A stretch of DNA of 64,000 nt from Photobacterium aphoticum (GCF_001029435.1 NZ_LDOV01000030.1:80156-144155); one strand, 5' to 3'. Shown: positions 1-10,520, numbered from the stretch's first letter. Notes: generated from the sequence alone by a model not told the origin. Numbers and translations: made by a program.

Positions 1-1
1 T

Positions 2-439
2 GGTATTGGCTGGTTGCTGGCTGCTTGCCCTCGTGTATTGGCCCGTTTGCCAGAAGATTTCGAGGCGCGTCAACCGTACTTGAATGTGTTTACAGCGTTG
101 GCTGCTGAAGTGGTGAAATACCAACAAGAAGACGGCTTCTGGCGTACCAGTTTGCTGGATCCAGACAACTTCCCTGCACCGGAAAGTAGCGCAACAGCGT
201 TGTTCTGTTATGGCTTAGCATGGGGGATCAATAACGGCCAACTAGATCGTGAGACCTATTTGCCAGTAGTTGAAAAAGCCTGGGCGGCCCTGGAAACCTG
301 TGTGCATGAAAATGGCATGATGGGATGGGTGCAACTGCCTGCCTTTAACCCGCGTGATGTGCAGTTTGAACATAACATTGATTACGGCGCAGGTGCCTTC
401 TTATTGGCAGCGACTGAGATGTTGACGTTAGCCCAATAA
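2..439 (+). CDS. Unsaturated uronyl hydrolase, GH105-like (3' part only)
   Basis: The window opens inside this gene; an open frame runs from base 2 to the TAA at 437-439 and the first ATG (base 14) is internal. The 145 visible residues resemble the C-terminal part of the (alpha/alpha)6-barrel of GH88/GH105 unsaturated glycuronyl hydrolases: the segments DGFWRTSLLDP, SSATALFCYGLAWGINNG and DYGAGAFLLAATE are typical of GH105. Such enzymes remove the 4,5-unsaturated uronic acid left at the non-reducing end of oligosaccharides by a polysaccharide lyase, which fits the downstream uronate pathway. The N-terminal catalytic Asp region is outside the window, so the choice between GH88 and GH105 rests on these motifs only. 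Confidence 0.75.
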   Translation, partial: GIGWLLAACPRVLARLPEDFEARQPYLNVFTALAAEVVKYQQEDGFWRTSLLDPDNFPAPESSATALFCYGLAWGINNGQLDRETYLPVVEKAWAALETCVHENGMMGWVQLPAFNPRDVQFEHNIDYGAGAFLLAATEMLTLAQ

Positions 440-463
440 CACATAGACAGGATGAAACGCATT

Positions 464-500
464 AAAGCTGATTTTATAGATATAAAGTCAGCTTTTTTTA
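464..500 (+). terminator. Rho-independent terminator after the GH105-like gene
   Basis: Inverted repeat AAAGCTGA...TCAGCTTT, extended inside by TTTATA/TATAAA, followed by a run of seven T. It separates the hydrolase from the next gene. Confidence 0.8.
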
Positions 501-591
501 TCTCTTTCATTTGTTATATCGATTTTGATTGACCTGTTTTATTACAGAGCTTTTCGCTCACCACTTTTATCGCACAACAAGGATGACTCAT

Positions 592-1314
592 ATGAAAAAA
601 GCGTTTGGTATATCGGCACTAGTTATGGCGAGTGCTTTCTCCGCACACGTGGCTGCTGAATCGGTTTCGAATTATCAGGTGCAATTTACGTCGCAGGCTC
701 CGGTGATTGATGGCACCGGCAATGATGCGGTATGGCAAAGCGCAAAAACACTGACACAGTTTTCGTTCCCGTGGCGTACTCAAATGGCCCCTGCGACAGA
801 ATTTAAAGCATTGTGGGATACTAACGCGATGTATTTCCGTTACCGTGTGGAAGATAAACAATTGGCGGTGGGAACCGATCCTGAGCGGGCTATTCTAGAC
901 TCTGACAGGGTGGAAATCTTTCTTGCCAAAGATGTAGGCCTTTCACAGTATTACACCATGGAAATCGATGCTAAATCGCGCGTATTCAGCGGTAAAGCGG
1001 CTTACGATACAGCGATGAAAAAACGCACCGCATTAGACAGTACCTGGCAATGGCCGGGGCTGGTGGCAAAAGCCAGTTTGACCGAGACCGGTTATGTGGT
1101 GGAAGGATCGTTACCGCTGAAAACCCTCGATGCGTTGGGTTTATGGCAAGACAGTGCAAAAACCACCTTGTTGTGTGCACTTATGCGTGCGGAGTTTACA
1201 CCGCAGCCGAACGGGAAAATCGACATGGGCTGGATGACATGGGTTGATCCAAATACACCAAAGCCTAATTTCCATAACCCTGGCACCTTTGGGACGTGTA
1301 CGTTCACGCAATAA
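592..1314 (+). CDS. Secreted CBM9-like carbohydrate-binding protein
   Basis: A 240-residue protein that begins with a clear Sec signal peptide (MKKAFGIS, hydrophobic stretch, cleavage probably after AHVAA). The mature part looks like a family 9 carbohydrate-binding (DOMON-like) beta-sandwich: an early APVIDGTGNDAVWQ segment, then KALWDTNAMYFRYRVEDK and SDRVEIFL, all recurrent in this family. The ATG at 592 is preceded by AAGGA at a good distance; longer in-frame starts lack a leader-like N-terminus. Its place beside a hydrolase and sulfatases suggests a periplasmic or surface sugar-binding role in the polysaccharide locus. No catalytic motif is recognised. Confidence 0.7.
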   Translation: MKKAFGISALVMASAFSAHVAAESVSNYQVQFTSQAPVIDGTGNDAVWQSAKTLTQFSFPWRTQMAPATEFKALWDTNAMYFRYRVEDKQLAVGTDPERAILDSDRVEIFLAKDVGLSQYYTMEIDAKSRVFSGKAAYDTAMKKRTALDSTWQWPGLVAKASLTETGYVVEGSLPLKTLDALGLWQDSAKTTLLCALMRAEFTPQPNGKIDMGWMTWVDPNTPKPNFHNPGTFGTCTFTQ

Positions 1315-1335
1315 GGGCGGCGAAACCTTTACTTT

Positions 1336-1385
1336 AGCCTGCGGTGACTTCTTACGGCATAAGAAGTCACCGCAGGCTTTTTTAT
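1336..1385 (+). terminator. Strong rho-independent terminator
   Basis: A perfect 19-base-pair stem (1336-1354 with 1360-1378), loop CGGCA, then seven T. It closes the transcript of the CBM9-like gene. The rest of 1386-1638 is AT-rich and holds the promoter region of the sulfatase-maturase operon. Confidence 0.95.
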
Positions 1386-1510
1386 GTCTGGTGTTTTTTA
1401 GTTTTGTCGATTCATTTGCTATTAGAGAGGATAGCACACGCTATTTTCAGGTGCTAATGAGCTAATCGAAAGAGCTGATGTGCTTAAATCGTAAATCAGC
1501 CCAATGTTAA

Positions 1511-1530
1511 GAAGAAATTTCGTTTCATTG
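1511..1530. promoter_or_regulatory. Candidate KdgR operator upstream of the sulfatase-maturase operon
   Basis: GAAAT-TTC-GTTTC (1514-1526) has the form GAAAY-N3-RTTTC, a pair of inverted half-sites similar to KdgR boxes of enteric bacteria. Similar motifs lie before kduD, kdgM and the isomerase gene in this locus. Assigned by pattern only. Confidence 0.35.
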
Positions 1531-1638
1531 CTTTTGATATTCTTCGTATGATTACGATGTTGTGATGATTATCGCTTTAATGTTTCGTTTGTTTTCGTAT
1601 TATGCGGATTCGCAAATTACAAAAACAAAGGAAAGTCC

Positions 1639-2919
1639 ATGGTGCAGGCAAATCCCCTGAAAGCGCGTTTTCATATGATGGCGAAACCGACGAGTTATCG
1701 TTGTAACCTGAAATGTGAATATTGTTTCTATTTAGAAAAAGAAGCATTGCTTGATGGAAAGACGTCGTCACCGTGTGGACAATCCCAGCCGACAACGGTG
1801 AAGCCCCAACAAGATGTGATGTCAGATAGCGTATTGAAGCGCTATGTTCGAGACTACATTGCCTCTCAACCATCAGACAGTATCGATTTCTCTTGGCAGG
1901 GCGGTGAACCAACGTTAGCGGGGCTCGATTTTTATCGCCGTGTTGTGAAGTATCAGCGCCAGTACGCCGCAGGGAAAGCCATCACAAACAGCTTCCAGAC
2001 CAATGCGGTAGCCATTAATCGACAGTGGGCACAGTTCTTTGCTGAACACCAATTTCTGATTGGCGTTTCAGTGGATGGTACTCCAGAGGTGCATGATAAA
2101 TACCGTATCTCTGTGAATGGCAAACCGACGTTTGAGCGTGTAAAACGTACGATCGATCTGCTGTTAGAATTCCAAGTGGAATTTAATGTGCTGACGGTGA
2201 TTAACGATCAAAACTGGAACAAGGGAAAAGAAACCTATCAGTTTTTGAAATCGTTAGGTGCAAAACACATGCAGTTTATTCCCATTGTGGAGGTACAAGG
2301 TTCGGCGCAGCAATCGACGGATCATTATGCGCCAAATAGGGAAGCGGTATTGACGCACTTCTCTGTGCCTGCCCATGGTTACGGTGAGTTCATGACGCAG
2401 GTATTTGAAGAATGGCTGAAAGAAGATGTGGGTCATGTGTATGTCCGCATGTTTGACAGCGTTCTAGCAACCTGGTTGGGCTATCCTGCCTCTGTCTGCG
2501 TGCAGTCCAAAAACTGTGGGCAAGCCATGGTGATTGAAGCCAATGGTGATGTCTATTCTTGTGACCATTATGTGTACCCGGCTAACCGGTTAGGCAATAT
2601 TGCTCAAACAACACTTAGCAAACTGGCAACCAGTAAGCAGCAACAACGTTTTGGGCAAGCAAAATCATTGAGGTTGACCGATCAGTGTCAATCTTGCGAA
2701 GTCCATGGTTTGTGTTACGGCGGCTGCCCTAAACACCGCATTGTGACGCAGGCCGGTCAAAAACATAAGCACAATTATTTGTGTGAATCGTATCAACGTA
2801 TTTTTCGCCACACTGCACCGGCAATGCATGTCATGGCGCAAACCATCAGCCAAGGGGGAACCGCCGCTGATGCCCTACCGTTATTGAAAAAAATGCGTCA
2901 TCAACATGTTTTTGCCTAA
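1639..2919 (+). CDS. Anaerobic sulfatase-maturating enzyme (radical SAM/SPASM)
   Basis: This 426-residue protein has the radical-SAM [4Fe-4S] motif CNLKCEYC at about residues 24-31 and a C-terminal SPASM domain rich in Cys (CGQAM...CDHY...CQSCEVHGLCYGGC) that would hold two auxiliary clusters. The family oxidises the active-site Cys or Ser of a sulfatase to formylglycine in the cytoplasm before export. ATG 1639 follows AAAGGAAAG. The next gene, a sulfatase with a Cys-type motif, starts 56 bases downstream on the same strand, so the pair is probably co-transcribed, and the same enzyme may serve the second sulfatase at 6047-7600. Confidence 0.92.
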   Translation: MVQANPLKARFHMMAKPTSYRCNLKCEYCFYLEKEALLDGKTSSPCGQSQPTTVKPQQDVMSDSVLKRYVRDYIASQPSDSIDFSWQGGEPTLAGLDFYRRVVKYQRQYAAGKAITNSFQTNAVAINRQWAQFFAEHQFLIGVSVDGTPEVHDKYRISVNGKPTFERVKRTIDLLLEFQVEFNVLTVINDQNWNKGKETYQFLKSLGAKHMQFIPIVEVQGSAQQSTDHYAPNREAVLTHFSVPAHGYGEFMTQVFEEWLKEDVGHVYVRMFDSVLATWLGYPASVCVQSKNCGQAMVIEANGDVYSCDHYVYPANRLGNIAQTTLSKLATSKQQQRFGQAKSLRLTDQCQSCEVHGLCYGGCPKHRIVTQAGQKHKHNYLCESYQRIFRHTAPAMHVMAQTISQGGTAADALPLLKKMRHQHVFA

Positions 2920-2975
2920 TGCAAATCGTATGGATTTGCCATTTTTTACATAACAACGGAAGTAAGGAGTGAATA

Positions 2976-4607
2976 ATGAACCTGTCATTAGCGAATAAGA
3001 CAGTGGTTGCCAGTCTCGTTGCTGCAGCGTGTGTTGCGGCACCATTGAGTGCCTATGCCGCCAAGCCAGTTGAACAACCCAACGTTTTGTTAGTGATCAT
3101 GGATGACCTGGGTACAGGGCAGCTGGATTTTGCATTGGACAGCTTAGATAAAGATGAGCTGGCGAAGCGCCCTGTGCCAGTACGTTATCAGGGTGATCTG
3201 GATAAAATGATTGATGCCGCGCAGCGCGCCATGCCCAATGTGGCAGAACTGGCTGACAACGGCGTGAAAATGACCAATGCGTTTGTTGCACACCCTGTAT
3301 GTGGGCCGTCGCGTGCAGGTATTTTTACCGGTCGCTATCCAACCAGTTTTGGTACGTACAGTAATGATGATGCCCTAAAAGGGATCCCTCTGGATGTGAA
3401 ATTGCTGCCAGCATTGTTCCAGGAAAATGGCTACCGTACCGCGAACATTGGTAAATGGCACAATGCACAGATCGTCAGTAAGAATCGTGTCGCGGAAGAT
3501 GCGCGTACTCGCGATTATCACGATATTCAGATCCCTGTTGTGGGCAAAGGGTTTGGTCCGGAAGAACGTGGCTTTGATTACTCATACAGTTTTTATGCCT
3601 CCGGTGCCGCACTTTGGAACTCCCCTGCGATTTATGAAAATGGTAAAAATATTCCCGCACCAGGTTATTTGACCCATAATCTGACGAATAAAACGTTGGA
3701 ATTTATTAAAGAGAGTGGCGACAAGCCGTTCTTTATCAACTTGGCTTACAGCGTACCGCATATTCCATTGGAAGACGCATCACCGGCGAAATACATGGAT
3801 CGCTTTAACACCGGCAACGTGGAAGCCGATAAGTACTTCGCTGCCATTAACGCGGCTGACGAAGGTCTTGGTCAGATCATGGATCTATTGAAAGAGAAAG
3901 GTGAGTTAGATAACACCATGATCTTCTTCCTGTCAGACAATGGTGCGGTGCATGAATCCCCAATGCCGATGAACGGTATGGATCGCGGCTATAAAGGTCA
4001 GATGTATAACGGCGGTGTACGTGTTCCATTTGTAGTGTCTTGGCCAGATCAGATCCCAGCCGGTAAGAACAACCATACATTGATTTCAGCTTTGGACATT
4101 CTACCGACTGCATTGAAAGCGGCGGGCATTGAGATCCCGGCTGACATGAAAGTGGATGGACAGGATATTCTGCCGGTAATGGCAGGTGAAGAGAAACAGT
4201 CCCCGCATGACTACATTTACTGGGCGGGTCCTGGTGCTAAACACTACAGTGAAGAGAACGACCCGTTCTGGTACGGCTACTGGAAGTGGATCACGTATGA
4301 AAGTGATGAGATTCCACAAAACCCGAACCTAGAGAAGCTATCAAAAGGTTCTTGGGCGATCCGTGATCAAGATTGGGCATTGTATTTCTATGATGATGGC
4401 TCGAACAAGGTCAAATTGTTCAATGACAAACTGGATCCATCTGAGTCTCAAGACTTAGCTGAAAAACATCCTGAAAAAGTCGCTGAAATGAAAAATGCGT
4501 TCTACAACTGGATTAAAGATAAGCCAAAACCCGTTGCGTGGGGCCAAGACCGTTACCATGTATTGACTGAATCAGCGAAAAGTTCACCTAATTTAGTGAA
4601 GAACTAA
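2976..4607 (+). CDS. Arylsulfatase-family (S1) sulfatase, Sec-exported
   Basis: A 543-residue sulfatase with a Sec signal peptide (cleavage probably after LSAYA, about residue 29). The metal-binding MDDLG lies just inside the mature protein. The formylglycine site is CGPSRAGIFTGRYP with Cys at about residue 109, the canonical C-x-P-S-R type that the upstream maturase would oxidise. Later motifs SDNGA and GGVRVPF are typical of S1 sulfatases. It should remove sulfate esters from oligosaccharides in the periplasm or outside the cell. ATG 2976 is preceded by AAGGAG. The substrate position cannot be read from sequence alone. Confidence 0.93.
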   Translation: MNLSLANKTVVASLVAAACVAAPLSAYAAKPVEQPNVLLVIMDDLGTGQLDFALDSLDKDELAKRPVPVRYQGDLDKMIDAAQRAMPNVAELADNGVKMTNAFVAHPVCGPSRAGIFTGRYPTSFGTYSNDDALKGIPLDVKLLPALFQENGYRTANIGKWHNAQIVSKNRVAEDARTRDYHDIQIPVVGKGFGPEERGFDYSYSFYASGAALWNSPAIYENGKNIPAPGYLTHNLTNKTLEFIKESGDKPFFINLAYSVPHIPLEDASPAKYMDRFNTGNVEADKYFAAINAADEGLGQIMDLLKEKGELDNTMIFFLSDNGAVHESPMPMNGMDRGYKGQMYNGGVRVPFVVSWPDQIPAGKNNHTLISALDILPTALKAAGIEIPADMKVDGQDILPVMAGEEKQSPHDYIYWAGPGAKHYSEENDPFWYGYWKWITYESDEIPQNPNLEKLSKGSWAIRDQDWALYFYDDGSNKVKLFNDKLDPSESQDLAEKHPEKVAEMKNAFYNWIKDKPKPVAWGQDRYHVLTESAKSSPNLVKN

Positions 4608-4651
4608 TTTAGTATCACTATATCTTGTAAATAAATCCAACTATCTATCAT

Positions 4652-4686
4652 AAAAAGCCAAAAGCATCTGCTTTTGGCTTTTTTAT
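4652..4686 (+). terminator. Rho-independent terminator after the sulfatase
   Basis: AAAAGCCAAAAGCA pairs with TGCTTTTGGCTTTT and is followed by a T tract. It ends the maturase-sulfatase transcript. Confidence 0.9.
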
Positions 4687-5182
4687 TATTAGGTTTTCTA
4701 TTTACATTTATTTGATATTCATCGTGCATTCAATGCATGTTGATTTCTATAGTGGCTTTAGATTGACTTTCTTTTTATTAGATATAATTGCATGGTACAA
4801 CGTCATTGGCTGTTCTGCTGTTTATGTACACGTATCTATTTATGTGTTTTTCATTTTGCATGCGAGCTGTCTCGTGGATAATAAAGTGGTAAACAAAGAT
4901 GTGGAAAAATAATTTATTGCAGGAGCGAAGAGATGAGAGGTGATAAGGATGAACAGGTTTATATTACGAGTTTGATAACGTCATCATAGTGATAAGTACG
5001 CAGCTAAATATCATGATCATAACGTTATTGTTATAGATACAGTGACGGTGAGCGACGGAGGTATATTATAAGAGGGATGATAATGACAGTTCGAACGTTC
5101 TATCACATCGTTACAAATAAGAAAGGCGGTTCCAAGAGGCTGGTTCATTGGGCATCTATTATTTATATCTAGATAAGATGAC
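4687..5182. other. Intergenic stretch without a recognised gene
   Basis: About 500 AT-rich bases between two converging transcripts. A 66-codon open frame at 4712-4912 has no ribosome site and no protein-like composition. No repeat or RNA gene is recognised. Confidence 0.6.
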
Positions 5183-5211
5183 ATAAAAAAGCCTTTGCAA
5201 TGCAAAGGCTT
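5183..5211 (-). terminator. Rho-independent terminator of the porin gene
   Basis: On the minus strand the stem AAGCCTTTG/CAAAGGCTT with loop of five is followed by six T. It lies 43 bases past the kdgM-like stop codon. Confidence 0.85.
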
Positions 5212-5253
5212 CGTTAAGTGTCTAGCCAACAATGTTATTTTTAGGTTTGAGGC

Positions 5254-5982
5254 TTACCAGGTGTACTTGATACCCATACGGTAGCGAGTTTGACGGTCGT
5301 CGGTGATATTGCTTTGGCTAATATTACCCACTTCCACAAATGGACGCCAGATGGTGCCTTCTGCCGTTTTGTAGGTGTACATTAAACGGAAGTTGTGTAA
5401 GTAGTTCATGTCATCATTATCAAATAATGGCTTGCCGTTACTTTCCATTTCTTTCCAAATGTTGAATTCATACTGGAAATCCCAGTTTTGAATGTTGTAG
5501 CCAAGCCAAGTATCAAATTGTTGAATTTTAGAGTGGTAGCTTGAACCATCTTGGCCTGTCATACCGTAATCCCATAGCTTCCATTTGTATCGTGCTTGAA
5601 CACGGATATTATTATCAAATTTGTAGTTCAAACGTGCGTAAGGTACATAAATAAGTCCCGGTTCTGAAAAGTCAAGAGACATACCTACAAGGCCAACTGT
5701 ATTTGGATTGAGCTTGGTATAATAGAAAGCAGAAAATTCAGAACCGTTCATGTTCATTGAATCAAACATGTTATCTTTTTGGTCGTTGTTATAACGTGCG
5801 TCCAATTCAAAACCCAGACCTTTACCTGTATCTAAAAAGGCTTTAATACGGTCACTGTGTTTATTTCCACCATCGACATATTGGTGGCGGTATTCAATGG
5901 TTGTTTTATAGTCATTAGCTAGCGCATGAGTTCCGACAGACAAAAGCGAAGTGGCAATAACCACTTTGGTTAATGTGTTCAT
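5254..5982 (-). CDS. kdgM: KdgM-family oligosaccharide-specific outer-membrane porin
   Basis: This 242-residue protein has a Sec signal peptide (cleavage after ALA, about residue 22) and a mature part of alternating aromatic/polar beta-strands. It ends in an aromatic residue (YTW), as outer-membrane beta-barrels do. Length and the opening YKTTIEYRHQYVDGG fit the KdgM family of monomeric 12-strand porins that admit acidic uronate oligosaccharides. It lies 64 bases downstream of a sulfatase on the same strand, so the two are probably one operon with a possible extra promoter between them. It likely brings the sulfated oligosaccharides into the periplasm. Confidence 0.85.
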   Translation of the reverse strand: MNTLTKVVIATSLLSVGTHALANDYKTTIEYRHQYVDGGNKHSDRIKAFLDTGKGLGFELDARYNNDQKDNMFDSMNMNGSEFSAFYYTKLNPNTVGLVGMSLDFSEPGLIYVPYARLNYKFDNNIRVQARYKWKLWDYGMTGQDGSSYHSKIQQFDTWLGYNIQNWDFQYEFNIWKEMESNGKPLFDNDDMNYLHNFRLMYTYKTAEGTIWRPFVEVGNISQSNITDDRQTRYRMGIKYTW

Positions 5983-6033
5983 TATTATATTCCCTAATAT
6001 GTGTAGTGTTTTAAATAAAGTAAATGATATTTA

Positions 6034-6050
6034 TGTGAAATCCGTTTTAT
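6034..6050. promoter_or_regulatory. Candidate KdgR operator upstream of kdgM
   Basis: GAAAT-CCG-TTTTA at 6037-6049 approximates the GAAAY-N3-RTTTC form seen elsewhere in the locus. It overlaps the sulfatase stop codon and lies about 55 bases before the porin ATG. Pattern-based and weak. Confidence 0.25.
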
Positions 6051-7600
6051 GTATAAGCTTTAGCGCTGTTTGCCGGTACTTCCGTTGGACGCCAAGGATC
6101 ACCGGTATGCTCTAACCACGGTATTAATTCTTCATGCACAAGTTGGTCAATTAATGCTTTATTGTTGTGGGCAATGTTGACCATTTGGTAAGGATCTTTT
6201 TGGTTGTCATGTAACGTGAACGTCAATGGTTTACCTATCTTACGATCAATCACGAGTGTGTAGCGATTGGTGCGTACGCCACGGCGACCATAAGATTGCC
6301 CACCATAAGGCATGAAGGTATAGAATTGAGACGTCGGTTGTTTATCCCCAGACTGGCCTTGCAAGGTACGCGCAAAGTTTGTGCCTTCCACGGTGTCTGG
6401 AATAAGATCTTGCATCCCCATTAAGCCAAACAAGGTTGGATAAATATCGGGGGCAGAGAACAGCAAATCATTTTGCTGTGGTGCCAATTTTCCCGGCCAT
6501 CGGAAGATCATAGGAATACGCATTGATTCTTCATAATGTACGTTCTTAGTCGGCTGACCATTTGAGCCCATGCAACAGCCGTGGTCGGAGAAGAACACCA
6601 CAAGCGTATCGTTGGCGAGATTAAGTCGGTCTAACTCATCAATAATGCGACCGAATTGCTCATCTACGCCATTGACCATCGCCATATATTCTTTGAAATA
6701 GTCTGGCCCGTACCCTTCAAGATATTGTTTGTCCCACTGTACGTTCGGACGGTCATTCAGCTCTTTGGAGGATTTCCCTGCAAAACGATCCAAATATTTT
6801 TCGGGTACTTGGTCATACGGTGAATGCGGTGGGTTCATCGAAATCACCAGCGTGAACGGTTTGCTCTCATCACGGTACTGCCCATTGGTGTTGCGTAAGT
6901 AATTAATCGCAACATCCGCTTCGTGCTCAGGACTCCATTGATCAACATGAAGTGGCTGATCGCGCGGCGTATCATTGGTCCAATAGATTGGCTTCAAGTG
7001 TAGATCGTAAGTGCCGTAGGCGTGCCAGAAGTCAAAACCATGGCGACGATCCGGTGCCGTCCAATCATTCCAGTAACGGCCTTCCATCGGGTTGTTATAG
7101 CTAGGCACAAAAGGTGGTTCAGGCGCATCAAGGTGCCATTTACCGATATACCCCATGCTATATCCCTGTTCTTTCAGGATATCGGACCAAGTCACGGTAT
7201 TTTTCTTCAGTTCAATACCAAAGTCTTTACCGCCAAAAGTTCCTGGCACACCGGTATGGCTATTACCTTGAATACCATTACGGTAAGGATATTGCCCAGT
7301 CATTAACATGCCACGAAATGGGGTACAAAGCGGAAAGTTAGAAACCGCTTGTTTGAGCACCACACTTTGCTTAGCAAAGCGATCCAAATGTGGGGTAAGG
7401 CTGTTGTCTTGCTTCATGAATCCCAATGCTTGCGCACGAAACTCATCCGGGAAAACGATCAGTAAGTTCGGTTTCTTCTGTTTGCTTGTATGTGTTGAAT
7501 CTTCTTTTGTTGTGATAGCAGCATTAACAGTAAAGCTGGCGCCTGCAAGCGCACTGGAGGCGGCTATTCCTTTTAGCAATCCACGACGAGTAATAGACAT
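6047..7600 (-). CDS. Sulfatase (S1 family) with Tat signal
   Basis: Starting at the ATG at 7600, which has an AGGA ribosome site, gives 517 residues beginning with a twin-arginine signal (SITRRGLLKG, then a hydrophobic stretch ending near VNA). The longer frame to 7630 would bury this signal. Residues FPDEF start the metal site, and CTPFRGMLMTGQYP (Cys about residue 92) is the formylglycine motif, here with Phe in place of the usual Ser before Arg. Further sulfatase motifs are IGKWHLD and FFSDHG. It likely desulfates a uronate oligosaccharide in the periplasm. It is probably co-transcribed with the kdgM-like gene. Confidence 0.92.
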   Translation of the reverse strand: MSITRRGLLKGIAASSALAGASFTVNAAITTKEDSTHTSKQKKPNLLIVFPDEFRAQALGFMKQDNSLTPHLDRFAKQSVVLKQAVSNFPLCTPFRGMLMTGQYPYRNGIQGNSHTGVPGTFGGKDFGIELKKNTVTWSDILKEQGYSMGYIGKWHLDAPEPPFVPSYNNPMEGRYWNDWTAPDRRHGFDFWHAYGTYDLHLKPIYWTNDTPRDQPLHVDQWSPEHEADVAINYLRNTNGQYRDESKPFTLVISMNPPHSPYDQVPEKYLDRFAGKSSKELNDRPNVQWDKQYLEGYGPDYFKEYMAMVNGVDEQFGRIIDELDRLNLANDTLVVFFSDHGCCMGSNGQPTKNVHYEESMRIPMIFRWPGKLAPQQNDLLFSAPDIYPTLFGLMGMQDLIPDTVEGTNFARTLQGQSGDKQPTSQFYTFMPYGGQSYGRRGVRTNRYTLVIDRKIGKPLTFTLHDNQKDPYQMVNIAHNNKALIDQLVHEELIPWLEHTGDPWRPTEVPANSAKAYT

Positions 7601-8011
7601 ACTCTTAATTCCTACAGTAAGTGAAAACACAGCATGTAAAAGTAAACAAAAACAAATATACTTGCGTATACCTTCGAAGCGTAAGCTATCGAAGGGGTGC
7701 TAGCCGTGTTTCGGATCACAAAATAAACAATGTGAAATTTTTGGCATGTGAATTTGTTGATCTGTCCAGCATTTTTTGTCTGATAACAATGGCGATGAAC
7801 AAAGAATATGCGAAATTCTAGTTCACTATCTTTCAAATCAAAGATTGTTGTTTTCACTTACCATCATCATATGCTTGTAAGACACAGTTATCTTTTGATT
7901 GTTTTCATTTGTAATGCGCGTAATAGGGGGTAATTACCTGTTATGGCGTTTGAATCACCGGTTTTGCAGGTGCCATATCGTACCTGCTGCAAATTTTATG
8001 GATAAAATGAC
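7601..8011. other. Divergent promoter region between sulfatase and GH154-like gene
   Basis: 411 bases, AT-rich, between divergent genes. It must hold promoters for both. Two copies of a TTGTTTTCAYTT-like sequence (near 7853 and 7900) could be KdgR half-sites, but no full palindrome is clear. Small open frames here have no support as genes. Confidence 0.5.
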
Positions 8012-9520
8012 ATGCAAAAAGACATTACCGCGACAGCTCGCCCGATCATTCCCTATGAACATCCTGACTTGTCGATGTATCTAAAGTTGATGAAGGAAAA
8101 TGCCATTCGGTTGCGCTATCGAAAAAAAGCATACACGCAGCACGATGCCTATATTCAGCAGCTGTTTTCATCAGAGAATCCATTAAAACAGCAATGTGAT
8201 GATCTGGTGCGTTATGTCGCTGAAGCGTTTGAGCATTATGCAATGTGGGACTATACCCATGCCTATTACCCGGGGCGTCCGAGTCAGCAAACGGCACGCA
8301 CAGATGCCATGGAAGGATGCAGTCGAGTTCTACCCACATTGGCAGCCTGGCTCTCGCAACAGCAGGAAGATAGCCCGATGCTACAGGGCATTACAGGAAA
8401 GCCATTAGATGTGACCTCTTGGATACATAAAGCCTTTCTTGCTGGCACGGATCCACAGCATCCTGGCTATTGGGGCACGCTGCATGACTATGACCAACGC
8501 ACATGCGAAAGCGCGGATTTAGCGCTGGCATTATGGTTAAGTCGCAAGCAGGTATGGGATACCTACAATACAACACAGCAGCGACAGATCATCGATTGGT
8601 TTAAGCAAGTGAATCATTGCCAAACGGTTGATAATAATTGGCATTTGTTCCCACTCACGGTACAGCTGGTGGTGAAGGCACTGACTGGTGAAGACCATGT
8701 TGAACATGTGCGCTACGAAAGAACAAAAGCGTTTTATGTTGGGGATGGGTGGTTCCGTGATGGCGCAAAAGGGAATTACGATTACTACAATGCCTGGGGA
8801 TTTTTCTACTCACTGTATTGGTTGGACTGTATTGATCCAGCGTTTGACCCAGAATTTATCCGTACCAGCTTGAATGCTTTTTCTGAGCGTTTCCGGTACT
8901 TCTTTACACCGCAAGGGCTTCCGTTGTTTGGCCGCAGTGCCTGTTATCGTCTGGCGGCCGCTTCACCTTTGCTCGCGACATTGGCGGTGAATCATAATGC
9001 TCCCAGATGCGATGATGCGGCAACGAGCCGTTTATCTATTGGTGAAACCAAAAGGGCATTTCGTGTCAGCTTAGATTATTTCATTGCCAATGGGGCGTTG
9101 AAAAACGGTGCGCCGACACAAGGGGTGTTTAGTGATGATCCGCGTTTAGTGGATAACTACAGTGGCCCCGCCAGTAGCTTTTGGTCATTACGGGCACTGA
9201 ATATTGCCTTGTTCTGTGGTGATAAAATTGGGTTATGGCAGGCAGAAGAAAGCCCTTTGGCGATAGAACAGCAGGACTTCATGTTTGATATTCCAGCCAT
9301 TGAAGCAACGGTTATAGGGACTTTCAAAACGAAAGAGGTCGTTGTGATATTTCGATCGGATTATACACAAGAGCAATCGCCGCCTTCTCGCCGTCTTGAA
9401 ACGCAAACCTATTGGAAAAAAATGCAAGAAATCCTGACAGGACGGGCAGAAAGACCGAAAAACAACCTGTTGAGAAAAGGTATTACGTGCTATAGCTCGA
9501 AAATGTCACATTTCTTTTAG
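8012..9520 (+). CDS. DUF2264 protein, GH154-like glycoside hydrolase
   Basis: A 502-residue protein without a signal peptide, so presumably cytoplasmic. The segment AYYPGRPSQQTARTDAMEGC near residue 90 and the later DGWFRDGAKGNYDYYNAWGF are hallmarks of DUF2264, an (alpha/alpha)-barrel family of which some members are classed as GH154 beta-glucuronidases. Within a uronate locus the likely role is removal of a terminal glucuronate or related residue from imported oligosaccharides. The ATG at 8012 has a weak ribosome site; later Met codons (about residues 22 and 28) are possible starts. Substrate unknown. Confidence 0.8.
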   Translation: MQKDITATARPIIPYEHPDLSMYLKLMKENAIRLRYRKKAYTQHDAYIQQLFSSENPLKQQCDDLVRYVAEAFEHYAMWDYTHAYYPGRPSQQTARTDAMEGCSRVLPTLAAWLSQQQEDSPMLQGITGKPLDVTSWIHKAFLAGTDPQHPGYWGTLHDYDQRTCESADLALALWLSRKQVWDTYNTTQQRQIIDWFKQVNHCQTVDNNWHLFPLTVQLVVKALTGEDHVEHVRYERTKAFYVGDGWFRDGAKGNYDYYNAWGFFYSLYWLDCIDPAFDPEFIRTSLNAFSERFRYFFTPQGLPLFGRSACYRLAAASPLLATLAVNHNAPRCDDAATSRLSIGETKRAFRVSLDYFIANGALKNGAPTQGVFSDDPRLVDNYSGPASSFWSLRALNIALFCGDKIGLWQAEESPLAIEQQDFMFDIPAIEATVIGTFKTKEVVVIFRSDYTQEQSPPSRRLETQTYWKKMQEILTGRAERPKNNLLRKGITCYSSKMSHFF

Positions 9521-9560
9521 TTTTAAATGCTTTCGATTTGAAAGTAAATGTGTGATCTAG

Positions 9561-10481
<921 letters not shown>

Positions 10482-10520
10482 ACACGTTTGAAAGAATCAG
10501 CACGCAATCTTCTGTGCTTT

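Noticed and set aside
4712..4912. 66-codon open frame in the sulfatase-porin gap
   Set aside because: AT-rich, no ribosome site, composition dominated by chance hydrophobic residues, no family.
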